From NCBI RefSeq assembly GCF_963678635.1, contig NC_087063.1, forward strand, positions 38,330,759 to 38,394,758: a DNA stretch of 64,000 bases. The letters are read 5' to 3'. Position 1 is the stretch's first letter; the number at the start of each line of letters is the position of its first letter. Of this stretch, positions 22,248 to 34,100 are shown one piece after another. The notes beneath the pieces are model-generated. The model had not been told where the DNA came from, did not search any database, and worked only from the letters and a program-made list of their open reading frames with translations. Made by a program: the position numbers and the translations under genes. The DNA comes from Symsagittifera roscoffensis (lineage: Eukaryota; Xenacoelomorpha; Acoela; Convolutidae).

Positions 22248-25200
22248 ATGAGGCGGAGCAGGGTACCGGTAGCTGAAAAAAGAACTACCGAAGCAAAGTA
22301 TAATTCGTCGCTACGCAAAACAACATCAATGGGCCCAAAGATAACAAAGAAGAACTTTTCAGTTAACATGGTCAGCACAAGGAGTACAGCGGAGAACAGG
22401 GCAAAAGAGGGCACGGAAGGGGAACGAGTGGAACCCACCATCGAGATTGATCTAGAGACACCCGATCAAAGCGTAGATGAACTGGAGAAGAAGACGACGG
22501 AGTCAACTCCAATGCCCAATGCAGAAGAACCAAACCAGAAACCCATAGAGTTCTCACCAATAGACGATGTGGAAGATGCAATAGGCAACACCGAAGAAAC
22601 GGTGAAAGAAGACTCCCAAGTAAAAAAGACATCTTTTACAGAAAGGTTGGCGATGATGGTCGGAATAAAAACGAAAGAGAACGTGACTGAAGAACCAAAA
22701 GCTGAAAGAGCGCGAACATTTGGGACAGTGAGCACGAAGACGACAGAAGCCAATCCGAGAGAGGAACAAACTAAAGCAGAAGCAACGGCCGAAGAAAGAT
22801 CAACGGCTGACCATGAAGAGGCTACTCTTGAGCTAGGTGACTTGATGGCAAAACTGAATCAGATCGACAAAAAGCTGAAGCACAGCGAAGAGGACAGAGA
22901 AGTGATAAGAAAAGAATTAAGATACAACAAACACGAGTATCTGGATAGTTATTTTAACCTGGCTAAGGCAACAGACGAGAGACTCAAGGAGATGACAGAT
23001 AAGGTAGAAGCCACCAATAAAGAACAAGAAGGGAACATCAAAAAAGATTTGCAACAGTTGAAAAACCGATATGATGATGTCAACAGCCAAATAGGTAGCC
23101 TGGAAAAGAGGCTGGACACAATGAGCAAGAATCAGGCCGAAAGTTCAGGTGCAATACAGACGAAATTGGATGCAATCTTGAGAAATTCTACCTCACAAGA
23201 AAGACCGGCAGCGGATCGCACGCAAGGCACCAGAGTTGACTTTGTAGAACCACAAAGGGGTAAACGGCAATCGACACCGTTGCCCTTAACCCGGGATACG
23301 GTGAGCATAGCACCAACGGCTGATAAAACAATCATGAAAAGTGGGAATTCAAACACAACAAGTGGTCCGGGGGACTCAACAGCTAGCAGCAACGCAGGTC
23401 CGGATGCCATGACGTGGGCAAGCACTTGGGAGATGATGAACAGGACTCTAGAGGCCTTCGCCACGAGGAACACTAACTCGAGCGATAGGAGAGACGGAAA
23501 ATCAAGGAAAACTTTCAAGAAGCCAAAAGAATTCAAAGACGACTCAGATGGATGCATTGACACGTGGGTGGAAGTGATGAGATTACATCTAGAACAAGAT
23601 AACTTAAATGATGAAAGACAAGCATGCACAGCCATACTCAGTAACCTGGAAGGCACGGCATTGAAATGCGTGGTTGCAAAGAAAGAAGAAGAACGCGATA
23701 CCGCGGACAAGATCTTCGAGATATTGCTGAATCGATTCGGGTCAGGCATGAAGGGTCACCAAGCGATGATGCGATTTGAAAAGAGAAGGCAGAGGGACGA
23801 CGAGTCAATAGATCGGTTCCTAGATGATCTCGAGAGCTTGAGAAGAAGGAGTGACCCAGAGGAGTCGACAAACAGAAGAAACTTTAGCATTGCCTCGAAG
23901 TTCATTGATGGGGTAAAAAGTGACGACTTAAGGACAATGTTAGCAACATACTACACATTGTCGAAAGACAGCGCACCAACCCCAGAAGAAATGAGACAGA
24001 AATCAAGGGAATACATGCTGATGAAACCCAAGAAATACTCATATACAGAAAACAGGAACACGCAGGGGGGAAGTCAACCCCAGAGGTCGTCATGGTACAA
24101 GCCTAGAGATGACATGGACAAGCGCAGATCATGCGCGAACTGCGGGTCGGCGGATCACCATGTGGCTGACTGCACAACATACAAACAAGGCATGAAGAGC
24201 CTAGGATACGCACCGGATGAGGAGGACATGAGCCAGATGGAGGAACACGAGTACTATAATGGCTTAATCATCAAGATAGGCGCCAGATGCTTCTTCTGTA
24301 ACCAGGAGGGGCACTTCAGAATGGATTGTCCCTTGTTCTGGGAAGCGGTCAAGGACCAGAATCACCCCAAACATAAGTTGGCATTAGCGGCGGTACAGAA
24401 TCAGCGGAATAGGCAGAACGAGTTTGAATCTAGGAACTTAGGGGCACCAAACACCGAATTGCCGACGAAAACAGTGAAAACTGTAACACATGTCAACGGT
24501 GCGATAGAATCCGCGGCCGGGAAATCTCTAGAGACAAATTATGAGAAAGCGGCGACGGAAGCAATTGCCAAAGTGAAACAGGATCTGGCAGCGAAAGAAA
24601 TAGAGCAACGACTAAAGCTGGAGATAGAAAGACAGAATTTTAACGAAGCATTAACCGGATCGAAACAAATACCAGAGGCTGTACCGGGCTCAACAAAAAC
24701 CGGGAATTGCAATACTGTGAAAATGGTGACAGGTAAGCCTTTTGGCATATCGAAAATCGGGGCAAGGATAATGTCGATAATCACAGTGGGCGGCCACGAG
24801 GTAACCAGAAACTTGAGCGAGCCGAGCGACCAGACAATAATGCACATTGACGTGTATGCAGACTATTTGAGTGGTATAAGCCCACAAACGACTTCTAGAG
24901 CACTGAGAGCACTACTCATGAGAGGGGGCAGCAAGTCGGTACGTGTTGATAGCAGATATACTGAAGCTTATGGTCCACACGAGGTGATGCTAAATATAGA
25001 TGGGATTAACATCTATACCAAGACGATGATAACATGTGACGAAGACCTAATTGGACAAATCTACGTAGGGAAAGAAGAATTGAAAGTGAGATCGATTGGA
25101 CACTGCGCCATGCTTGAAGAAGATGCAATGCACATCGGGACGGAGGCAGATGTGACAGGGCACGTGCTGGATATAAGTGGCAAAAAGACTCAGTTGCGTG

Positions 25201-28200
25201 GGTTGCTTGACACGGGAGCAGTCTTGAGCGTCATACCAATCGAAACTTGGGAGAGGATGGGCTTTGACAAAGGTGACTTGATAGACTCGAGAATACGGCT
25301 GTCGGCTGCAAACAAAGGGGCCCTTCGGGTGCTGGGCAGGACGCCGATAATAGCCCTCAATTTGGGGGAACGTAACGTGTGGATGAGCTTTATCGTGGAG
25401 GAAAACCTAGATGAATCTGACCAATTCATTTTGGGCAGAGACTTCATCAGGAATTTCGACGTAACGATTGATCTAAATAACGCAATGTTCAGGATACGGA
25501 ACCCGGATAGGAGGTACGCAATCAAACCGGTAAATTTAATAATGGCAAATGAAAACAAAGCACCGGTATTCTTGAGTAGGAGGGTGAGGCTAAAAGCTAA
25601 TGAAGCGGCAATCGTAAGTTTGAGGATGAAAAATTACAATGAACTAAGTGACAACAAGCAAGTGTGCATAGTTCCGAATCCTAATAGTCAAAGTGCTGCT
25701 GTTTTAGGAAGATCATTTTCGATAACGAAGAGCGGCCTCTGCGTCAGTGTCTTGTTGAATACCCTTGATATACCGATCACGATACAGAGAGGGAGGAAAC
25801 TGGGATATGCTTTACCGGTTAAAACTCGATATGAAACAATTGAGAACTCAAAACAAAATGAAGTTGTTGATTGCCCCAATCACAGGGACAAAATTTGTAT
25901 CTTGAGACGATTGCAGAAAATAAAAGATTCTTCAGGTCTTATTAAATCACTTAAGTCAGAAACGGATGATGGTCTTTCGAGCTGTTCGAACTTTCCAGAG
26001 CGACCCACACTAGATGAAATGCAAAATGAAAAACCGGTCCTGCCGGAGATTGAACATTTGAGGGGCAAACTGAAAGATGAACAGCTCGAAGCCATCAAGG
26101 ACGTACTAGAGCGGAACGAGGAAGTTTTTTCGAGGCATAAGGCGGATATCGGGTGTTGTAATTTCGTTGAGCATGAATTAGAACTTGAGGAAAACGCGGT
26201 ACCACACAGGGAGGGGGCGAGGCGCATGACCCCACACAAATCGGACGCGTGTAGAAAAGAGATCGAGACGTTACTAGAGTATGACATGATAGAACCATCC
26301 AAGTCACCGTGGGCGTGTGGAGTAGTGATGGCCAAAAAGAAAGGCGACCAGTTGAGGTTTTGTTGTGACTTTCGATACCTGAACTCCGTCACGGTGAAGG
26401 ATGCCTATCCCATACCTAGGATTGATGAGAGCCTCTCGAAGTTAGGTGATGCAAAATTTTTTACGACTCTTCATTTAGGCTCGGCCTTTTGGCAAGTACC
26501 ACTAAGGAAGCAGGACAGGGACAAGACAGGGTTTGCCTGCGAGTTGGGTCTGATTCAATGGAAACGGATGCCGTTTGGACTTTGCAATGCCACAGCCACG
26601 TTTCAGCGGTTGATGGCACTCGCGCTGATAGGCGTAACGAAGAAGTATGGCAATCTGGTAATGTGCTACGTGGATGACGTGGTAATAGCGACGCCAACAC
26701 TGGAAGACCACATTGAGAGACTAGACGAAGTGTTTGCATGCATGAAGAGGTCGGGGCTAAAGTGTAAACCATCAAAGTGCGAGATACTCAAGGACTCAAT
26801 AAAATACTTGGGCAGGATGGTAGACAAGCAAGGCATCAGACCTGATACGGACGCCGTGGAAGCAGTCCTGACCTGGAAATCACCGAAGACAGAGCACCAG
26901 TTGATGAGCTTCCTGGGTTTCGCTAACTATTATAGAGAGTTCATCAAAGGCTATGCAGACAAGGTATACCCGATGCAACAATTAATGAGACACAAGGGCA
27001 AGAAGTTCACGTGGAACAACGCAGCAGAAGAGTCATTCCAGAGGATAAAGAAAGAGCTATGTGAGGCACCAGTACTGGGTATGCCGACTGAGAAAGGGAT
27101 GTACGTGCTAGACACGGATGCGTCGGTAGTCGCGATTTCTGGGATTCTCCACCAAGAACAAGAATGGAATGGGAAGACAGTCTTGAGACCAATAGCGTAC
27201 GGGAGCAAAGTCCTGAGTGACACGGAAATGAAGTACGGAGCACCGAAAGCTGAGATGTTAGCGGTGGTTACCTTTGTCGAGAAATACAGGGCGTACCTGG
27301 GCAGTGAGCCATTCAAGTTGCGAGTCGACAACAGAGCACTGAGCTGGCTGAAAACGTACTCAATGGACCAAAGTTACATTGGGAGGTGGATAGTTCGCCT
27401 GGACGGATACAACATGATAATTGAGCATAGAACGCGAGATAAACATCAGAATGCCGACAGCTTGAGTAAGAAGACGGAGTTCTATGAGAGACAAGAGCAA
27501 AGAGAAGCAGACAGACCTGAAATCAAAGATGGCTTCTCATTCATGAACAAGGAAACGTACGACAGTCTTCCACTCACGAGATGGCTGGACAAGTCAGGCA
27601 AACCGATAGAAGATCATCCTGAATTGCCTAAAGAGCCTCCAGAGAAGACCATCTTGAGGAAGAGCAAGAGGATTCCGATTGAGATTATACTCAAGTCGAA
27701 GATCGTGAAGGAGACGCTCAAGGCAAAAGGCTATGATCTTAACCAGGTGGAAGCAGGAACTGCACAGATAGATGATGACTTAATGAGGTTGCTCGAGAAA
27801 CTATCAGATGATAAGCCAGTGATCCAGGAGAAGGGTAAAGAGAAACCGGAATTCACTATACTTCGGAGAAAAGAGACAGTGAACGATACTGACTCATCAA
27901 GAGGAAGCGTCACTGACAGCAAAGATGTCGTGCGGTCACTAGTTGACAAAATCCCCGAAGACATTCTGGAGCAGACCAAGGTTAGGAAAAAGAAAGTGAC
28001 GTTCAAGGAAGATACTGAACACCTGGGACTAGGTCAAGAGTCCGGGGAGTGTTCCAGGTTCACGGAAGAAGGAATCGGAGAAGGAAAATTGTCCGGGGAG
28101 CGTGAAGGATGGGATGAAGACTCGGATGAGAGCAGCGAAAACCAGGACAGTCTGTGCATGATACTGGCGGAAGAGAAGACAAGGCACCACGACAGGGAGT

Positions 28201-31046
28201 TACAGACGGATCCATCTTCAGGAACATACAACATGGACATACAGGAGATGCGAGGTGGTGAGGAACTTGAGAAAATTGCGGTCGCAAGGAAACCATTCAG
28301 GGAACTATCATGCAACTCAAACATCAGAACGAATCTGTTGCCAGAAGATGATATGAAAATCGTGAAAAGGATGATATGCGTGAAACTGAGTGATGACATC
28401 CACAACCCTGGTGAGATGAATCGACAGATCATGGCGCTAAAGGAGCATGTCAAGGCAAGATATAGGCTGTCAGACCTAATAAGAGCCCAGAAGAATGACA
28501 AAATGACAAGTAACCTCTCCAAATGGATCCAGTCGGGGGTCAAGGAGAAGGGGGAACTTGAGGAAGACAGCTACAAGATCTTGAGCCAGTTCTACAAAGA
28601 AAAGAAAGACTTACTTTATCACACAGCTGATGGAGTGGTAGCGTGCAAGAGGAGAGATGAGGAAAAGATATTACACAAACACAACCTCATCATACTACCA
28701 CAATTGTACCAGACAGAGGTGCTTTTCAGATCACACGACCAGATGGGTCACCAGGGGATAGACAAAGTACAACAAAGGATACTTCACAGATTTGATTGGC
28801 CAGGAATGAGAAAAGCTTGCGAGAGATGGGTGAATGCCTGCCTGGCATGTCTCCAGGTAAAAGACCCAAGGAAGATGAAGTTTCCCCTCAAGTCCGTTGA
28901 GAGCTCGGAGTTCAATGAAGTGGTGCAGATAGACCATCAAAAAATCTGCATGACAGAGTCGGGATACAACCAGATACTGGTTATAATAGATCACTTCACA
29001 AAGTTGGCGGAAGCGGTTCCGTGCCAGACAGCCTCGGCCGAAGAGACATGTGATCATCTGATAACGCATTGGATATCGCGGTATGGTTGTCCAATGACTT
29101 TCCAGTCGGACAACGGCAAAGCTTTTGTGGGGGACTTGACAAAAGAATTGATGAAGAGATCGCACATTGCTCAAGCACACTCGACGACCTATCATCCGCA
29201 GACCAATGGGTTGGTAGAGAGACAAAACAGGACACTGGTCAACATGTTAAGGGTGTACTGCTCAAGATACATGACGGACTGGGACAAATACTTGCCACAG
29301 GTAGTAGGAGCCTACAACAGTACACAGCACTCAACTACGGGCATCAGTCCTTTCATGATGTTGACGGGCAGGGAGAGAGCAATGCCTCTGACATTCTTTT
29401 ACCCGGAATACGAGGGGAAAAGGACGTCGCCTCAGGCATACGTGAAAGAAGCGATCAAAAGACAACAGGAGTTGAACGAGCTATGCAGGAGGAACACGGC
29501 GCAAGCGCAAATGAGGCAACGCAGGAAATACGACGAAAAAATATTAAGAGCAAAGCCATATGAAGTGGGCCAATACGTGTGGGTCTTCCAAAATGTAATA
29601 CCGCCCAAGGGAACAAAGAAACTACTCAAGAAGTGGAGGGGACCATTCATGATAACGGAGGTTCATCAACAAGGACGGTTCTATCGCTTGAGTACTGGGC
29701 GAGCGGCACATTATGAAAATCTGAAGCCTCACGTCCCGTCCCCAGAGGATTGGTGCATACCGAAGGACATGGAGGGTCTTGAGTACCTGGTGGTAGAGCC
29801 AGCGTGTGAAGTGAATGAGAAAGGTACTCGAGAGAAAAATGATGGTAATGAGAACTTGAGTTTGGACGACAATGAAAAGATAGGAGTGGGGTCTGATGCA
29901 GGATCATTTGTAGAAGAAGACTGGGACGACCCGGAGCAAGACGAGGTGCCGAAGTGGATGGAGCCGGATCGACCGACACCACCGGAAACCAGGACTGGCA
30001 ATCGTAAACGCACCGGCATGAGGTACAACAGGTACGGGGATGACTTCTTGATCGATAAGATACAACCAGACAATTTGGGCGAGGAGTTACTGAAGGCAGG
30101 CGAACTGGAAGCCGGAGAGGAATGGCAGGTCATTAATGATGGTGGTCATTATCCGCAGGATGATTATTCGACGCCAGAAGAAGAAACGGATCTCGAACAG
30201 AGTGAGATAGAGAGGAGGGAGAACACGAACTTGAGGATTCTAGAGTGGATGCGTGATGTCAAAGACGAGAGCCGCGAAGGACAAAGCATTCAGCAAGTCG
30301 ATGTATCAGCAGCAAATTACATGAAGACAGAGGACCCTCTTTTCGGATGGACGGCAACAGACAGGCCACTGGACATTCCTCAGGACAATTCAGACCCGAC
30401 AACATCGACGGCGACGTCGATAAATATTTTTGTCCGGGGAGTGGGGGTAGGACTTACCCACACCGAAAATTTGATGATAAAGAAGCTCAAGGAAGTGAGA
30501 GAAACGAGCGAATTGGAACTGGAGGAAGAAGAGCCAGAGCCTACTATAGGTCGGAATTTCAAAACGAAATTCGAAATACCCAATGAATACTCGGAGAAAA
30601 TCATGATAACGGATAGCGACTTCATCCTGTCAAACAGGACCAGCGCGATCTGCATCACGGCGGACATGAGTTTCAAATCAAGATTGGAAGCTGACTTCAA
30701 AAGAGAGTACCAGAATGTAGAGTTTCTGTTCAGACAGAGACCAGGACTGGGAGGGATGGCAGCGCTTCCACCGTCAGTGGCACAAGTCCCGGGCAAATAT
30801 CTGTGCTTCCTAGTAACGAGGGTCAATGACAGGAACACAATCGATCCCGAACACGTGATATTGGCACTAACAAGATTACGAGACTTCATGATTGAAAGAG
30901 GGATAACAGAGGTCTCAATGCCGGTGTATGACCCAAACAGGGGTAAACTGAGCCCGAGGGAATTGTACGCTATCCTACATGTGGTCTTTGCAGAAACTGA
31001 GATAATGGTGTATCTTCATAAGAAGTACTACTTGAGCATCGCCTGA
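22248..31046 (+). CDS. Element B gag-pol-macro polyprotein (2932 codons)
   Basis: Single uninterrupted frame. Residues ~1-200 are acidic and low in complexity, and ~205-310 form a coiled coil. A gag capsid-like domain lies at ~427-600, with CCHC knuckles starting at 629 (CANC..H..C) and 681 (CFFC..H..C). The protease motif DTGA is at ~988. RT spans ~1350-1560, with YVDD at 1474. RNase H spans ~1618-1740. The integrase HHCC module is from ~2160, and the DDE core has acidic residues near 2229, 2287 and 2323. A GPY/F-like module lies at ~2445-2500, then an acidic linker, then an OARD1/Poa1p-like macro domain at ~2780-2932. Gag and pol share one frame with no shift, which is unusual in length but known in Ty3/gypsy elements. 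It encodes the proteins for retrotransposition; the macro domain's role is unknown. Confidence 0.9.
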   Translation: MRRSRVPVAEKRTTEAKYNSSLRKTTSMGPKITKKNFSVNMVSTRSTAENRAKEGTEGERVEPTIEIDLETPDQSVDELEKKTTESTPMPNAEEPNQKPIEFSPIDDVEDAIGNTEETVKEDSQVKKTSFTERLAMMVGIKTKENVTEEPKAERARTFGTVSTKTTEANPREEQTKAEATAEERSTADHEEATLELGDLMAKLNQIDKKLKHSEEDREVIRKELRYNKHEYLDSYFNLAKATDERLKEMTDKVEATNKEQEGNIKKDLQQLKNRYDDVNSQIGSLEKRLDTMSKNQAESSGAIQTKLDAILRNSTSQERPAADRTQGTRVDFVEPQRGKRQSTPLPLTRDTVSIAPTADKTIMKSGNSNTTSGPGDSTASSNAGPDAMTWASTWEMMNRTLEAFATRNTNSSDRRDGKSRKTFKKPKEFKDDSDGCIDTWVEVMRLHLEQDNLNDERQACTAILSNLEGTALKCVVAKKEEERDTADKIFEILLNRFGSGMKGHQAMMRFEKRRQRDDESIDRFLDDLESLRRRSDPEESTNRRNFSIASKFIDGVKSDDLRTMLATYYTLSKDSAPTPEEMRQKSREYMLMKPKKYSYTENRNTQGGSQPQRSSWYKPRDDMDKRRSCANCGSADHHVADCTTYKQGMKSLGYAPDEEDMSQMEEHEYYNGLIIKIGARCFFCNQEGHFRMDCPLFWEAVKDQNHPKHKLALAAVQNQRNRQNEFESRNLGAPNTELPTKTVKTVTHVNGAIESAAGKSLETNYEKAATEAIAKVKQDLAAKEIEQRLKLEIERQNFNEALTGSKQIPEAVPGSTKTGNCNTVKMVTGKPFGISKIGARIMSIITVGGHEVTRNLSEPSDQTIMHIDVYADYLSGISPQTTSRALRALLMRGGSKSVRVDSRYTEAYGPHEVMLNIDGINIYTKTMITCDEDLIGQIYVGKEELKVRSIGHCAMLEEDAMHIGTEADVTGHVLDISGKKTQLRGLLDTGAVLSVIPIETWERMGFDKGDLIDSRIRLSAANKGALRVLGRTPIIALNLGERNVWMSFIVEENLDESDQFILGRDFIRNFDVTIDLNNAMFRIRNPDRRYAIKPVNLIMANENKAPVFLSRRVRLKANEAAIVSLRMKNYNELSDNKQVCIVPNPNSQSAAVLGRSFSITKSGLCVSVLLNTLDIPITIQRGRKLGYALPVKTRYETIENSKQNEVVDCPNHRDKICILRRLQKIKDSSGLIKSLKSETDDGLSSCSNFPERPTLDEMQNEKPVLPEIEHLRGKLKDEQLEAIKDVLERNEEVFSRHKADIGCCNFVEHELELEENAVPHREGARRMTPHKSDACRKEIETLLEYDMIEPSKSPWACGVVMAKKKGDQLRFCCDFRYLNSVTVKDAYPIPRIDESLSKLGDAKFFTTLHLGSAFWQVPLRKQDRDKTGFACELGLIQWKRMPFGLCNATATFQRLMALALIGVTKKYGNLVMCYVDDVVIATPTLEDHIERLDEVFACMKRSGLKCKPSKCEILKDSIKYLGRMVDKQGIRPDTDAVEAVLTWKSPKTEHQLMSFLGFANYYREFIKGYADKVYPMQQLMRHKGKKFTWNNAAEESFQRIKKELCEAPVLGMPTEKGMYVLDTDASVVAISGILHQEQEWNGKTVLRPIAYGSKVLSDTEMKYGAPKAEMLAVVTFVEKYRAYLGSEPFKLRVDNRALSWLKTYSMDQSYIGRWIVRLDGYNMIIEHRTRDKHQNADSLSKKTEFYERQEQREADRPEIKDGFSFMNKETYDSLPLTRWLDKSGKPIEDHPELPKEPPEKTILRKSKRIPIEIILKSKIVKETLKAKGYDLNQVEAGTAQIDDDLMRLLEKLSDDKPVIQEKGKEKPEFTILRRKETVNDTDSSRGSVTDSKDVVRSLVDKIPEDILEQTKVRKKKVTFKEDTEHLGLGQESGECSRFTEEGIGEGKLSGEREGWDEDSDESSENQDSLCMILAEEKTRHHDRELQTDPSSGTYNMDIQEMRGGEELEKIAVARKPFRELSCNSNIRTNLLPEDDMKIVKRMICVKLSDDIHNPGEMNRQIMALKEHVKARYRLSDLIRAQKNDKMTSNLSKWIQSGVKEKGELEEDSYKILSQFYKEKKDLLYHTADGVVACKRRDEEKILHKHNLIILPQLYQTEVLFRSHDQMGHQGIDKVQQRILHRFDWPGMRKACERWVNACLACLQVKDPRKMKFPLKSVESSEFNEVVQIDHQKICMTESGYNQILVIIDHFTKLAEAVPCQTASAEETCDHLITHWISRYGCPMTFQSDNGKAFVGDLTKELMKRSHIAQAHSTTYHPQTNGLVERQNRTLVNMLRVYCSRYMTDWDKYLPQVVGAYNSTQHSTTGISPFMMLTGRERAMPLTFFYPEYEGKRTSPQAYVKEAIKRQQELNELCRRNTAQAQMRQRRKYDEKILRAKPYEVGQYVWVFQNVIPPKGTKKLLKKWRGPFMITEVHQQGRFYRLSTGRAAHYENLKPHVPSPEDWCIPKDMEGLEYLVVEPACEVNEKGTREKNDGNENLSLDDNEKIGVGSDAGSFVEEDWDDPEQDEVPKWMEPDRPTPPETRTGNRKRTGMRYNRYGDDFLIDKIQPDNLGEELLKAGELEAGEEWQVINDGGHYPQDDYSTPEEETDLEQSEIERRENTNLRILEWMRDVKDESREGQSIQQVDVSAANYMKTEDPLFGWTATDRPLDIPQDNSDPTTSTATSINIFVRGVGVGLTHTENLMIKKLKEVRETSELELEEEEPEPTIGRNFKTKFEIPNEYSEKIMITDSDFILSNRTSAICITADMSFKSRLEADFKREYQNVEFLFRQRPGLGGMAALPPSVAQVPGKYLCFLVTRVNDRNTIDPEHVILALTRLRDFMIERGITEVSMPVYDPNRGKLSPRELYAILHVVFAETEIMVYLHKKYYLSIA
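30567..31044 (+). other. Macro-like (ADP-ribose-binding fold) domain, C-terminus of element B polyprotein
   Basis: About 155 residues after the pol linker. The pattern follows human OARD1 strand by strand as I recall it: '.ICITADMS..' for 'AHCISEDCRM', 'ADFKREY' for 'VLFKKKF', 'GGMAALP' for 'GEVAVL', 'KYLCFLVTR' for 'RYIYYLITK', 'LALTRLRDFM' for 'QKSLEAMKSH', 'ITEVSMPVYD' for 'VTDLSMPRIG', and a final 'FAETEIMVYLH' for 'FEATDIKITVY'. This is a remote match made by eye, conserved in both elements. Confidence 0.65.
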
Positions 31047-31155
31047 GTCGGGTACATGGGGGTATCGAGTCGGGTGTGAGGGAGGAGTCTTGAGCTAGGT
31101 ACTGGGGACGACGCAAGCGAAAAAGAGTAGAGGTTCGCAGCCCCCCGGATATGAG

Positions 31156-34100
31156 GTGCGGAAGGTCTTGAGAACTCTAGAGAAGGAGGGACTTGAGAAC
31201 ATGCTACCCATATGGGATGATGGCAGGATGATCGTGATGGAGGGGCACGTCGCATTGGTGGACGACATGAAATTTGCCACGAGAAAATATAAGGCACCCT
31301 ATGGCTTGGAACAGGTGGAAATGAGACAGGAGGGAACAGAACTAGATGCAGCAGGTCAACTGCATGTAGCACTGATGGAATACAAAAAGCTGGATCCTAC
31401 GACACCATCACCACTGTCAGTGGACACGCCTGGAGACAAGAGGAGTGGACCCGTCGAGGACCGATTTAAGAAAATTCTCGAGAGAAGGAGACATGAGTCA
31501 GAAGAAGAGAGTATGGATGAAACTCTCAGTGAAGCCGGTGAAGACATGGAAGTGGGGAATACGCCTGAACCAGGGCCATCAGGGGAGGAGCTCACCACTC
31601 AAGAGCTGTTGAAAGACTTGAGCGAGGAGAATTGGGCAGATACGGCCACCCCACCCCTGAATCCGTCCCCCCGGAAGAATCTGGAATTGCCATTGGCAAG
31701 TGAAACCTTCAATATGGGGATGATACTCTTGAGCTCGGAGGAAAAGGAAAGGAACACTTTCGAAGGGAACAGGGACATATTACTGGGATCCCTGAAGGAC
31801 GATGCTTGGCAGGAGTTCTTGGAAGAATTCAATCAAGAAGTGGGCAGCGAGACGACGCTGGACAAATTCAAGGAGGAACTGTGGGACACAGTCGTAAGAT
31901 TTGGAGAACCGCTTCTGATAGGAACGGGCCTGGATGAGAAGGCGAGAAAAGAGCTACTGAGCAAGCTGGTAGAGCTGAGGAATTCACGATCGAAGACTAG
32001 AGAAGAGAAATGTGAGGACAGCTCTACTCGGAGACAAAAAACTGTAGATAAAATGGTTGATGATATAAAAAGGGATAAGGTTGGGACTAGTAATATGATT
32101 AAAAGTACTAATATCCTTAAGGCTCGAGCAGGGGGGAGGCAAGAGTTGGAAGGAGTGGATGGAGAGGTCGAATCAGTGATGGTAGCCACAACACCCTCAA
32201 GTAGAGATGTGAAGACTCGCAAGAGGAAGAGAGAAGTGGAAGGATTGGGTAGTCCTTCAGTGGATGCTGTTTCGGAAGGAAACTTGAGAGAGACGGCGCC
32301 CATGATTTTTGCTCGATGCAAGACGGCGGCATACAATAGCAGCTCGGAGCTCAGAAGACCACTTGAAGTAGAGAGGGAAATAGAGGTTTCCACCAGTTCG
32401 ACATCGGAGGAAGACTTCAAGCCTCAGAAGATAAACGTGAAGAGAGGTTCAACGAACGGACAGACATGGGAAGTAGATGTCGGCAAAGAATGGATCTCGA
32501 AGGCACACCAGGCCACGGGCAAGCGAGTGACAAGTGATCCATTGGAGAGGAACAAGACGAGGAACACCTCCCGGACGTGGTGGGTGGCCCTTGAAACATT
32601 GAAAGAAATGGAGGACTGCTGGAAGAAGTTGGACAGTGGAGTAGCTCGCAAGCGACGCAATTGGGCCACCCAGCAAAAGGCCGAGGTTAATAAAATAGAA
32701 ATGGCAAATCATCTGAAGAGGTCCTGGCAGAGTTTGTTGAGGGATCATTTTGAAGAAGCAATGAGGACACCCTCATCAGCACCACCATTAATGGCGAATC
32801 CCTTCGTTAGAACTGCAGGACAATTAATGTTCACCTGGAGTCTGGTAGGAATAGAGTTGGAAACACTGACCTCGTATGACAGGCTGAAGCTGGGAAGCAA
32901 GAAGCTAGATGTGTATCAGGCACTGATGCATCACGTAGCCAGGGACAATGCAGGTTTGAGCCTGGCTAGAAGAAAGGATGCCACGTGTTTCATGAGATGG
33001 ATAATGTCGATGATGTCTGATAGCACCATCCTGGCATGCCAACAGAGAGCAAGCGGAAGTAAAACCATGGAAAAAAGAGTCTCAACGATCATCTTGAACG
33101 TGTATCAGAGTACAGGAATAGAAAAGGAAGATGGTTCCAGACAATCCCTAGAGAACCACAGAAAGCTAGACGAGGTGCGGAGGTTTTATAATAAGAAGTT
33201 CGAAGAAGAACATGATGTTCACCGTAACCTGGCCTCGTCAGAGCAGTACTCGAGACTCAGCGAGAAGGGGGAATACCAATATGTGTCGGGAGTAATGGGA
33301 ATAGCCTACAACCCCTTCTTAGACTCGGAAGCTGGAGGCGCCCACAGGAACCATGAGGTAGCGGAGCTACTGAAGTTTTGGACAGAAAGAATAATGGAAA
33401 TAGACGCGGTGGAAAAAGAGGGGCCGAGCTTGGGCCTGATTCTTGAGAAAACACCAGAGGTGGTAAGCATACCGCGTTCAAACAAGAGAGTTGAATAGAA
33501 CATGGGCGATGGAAATGGCTTGTTAACCACGAACTTGGGAGTGGTATGGAAGCTATTAAGACCCTCCTGGTGTCCACATCCCCACGCGAGTCTGATCGAG
33601 GAAACCACCGAGCGAGTGAGGTTAGCACCAACGGAAGATGAAGATCTGGCAAAGTTGAGTGTGCTGCATAAGCTAATTTCACCTCAGATGCAAGAGCCAG
33701 GCGAAAAAACGAGTAATCCCGGGTCAGCAAAGAAATTGGAGCCGGGTAGCTGTCTGGATTCGACGTGTGGAAACGGAGAGCACACCTGCGATGGACGGTC
33801 ATGCGTTAGAATACTGTCATTTCAAAAAGAAGACCTGGTCACTTGGTTCGAAGACATAACAGAAAGGGAGAAAAGTGAAGTGCAAATAGTAGCGGAGTGT
33901 TACGCGAGAACCACTGTGAATATAGCGACAGCTCTCGGATTCTTCTCGAGAATGTGTAGTCTGCAGTCACTGGAAAGACTAGAATCTGAACATCATTTAG
34001 TGAGCGTAGAATCATGGCCCGGGGTGTTGCAGGTGACTCAAAAACACATCCGGAGCTGGAAGGTTGGTCTCGAGGCGGAAATGGGATTTCCCATGAGCGA

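Noticed and set aside
1493-33802. Many long minus-strand frames opposite elements A and B
   Set aside because: They are shadows of purine-rich sense coding sequence and have no recognisable domains.
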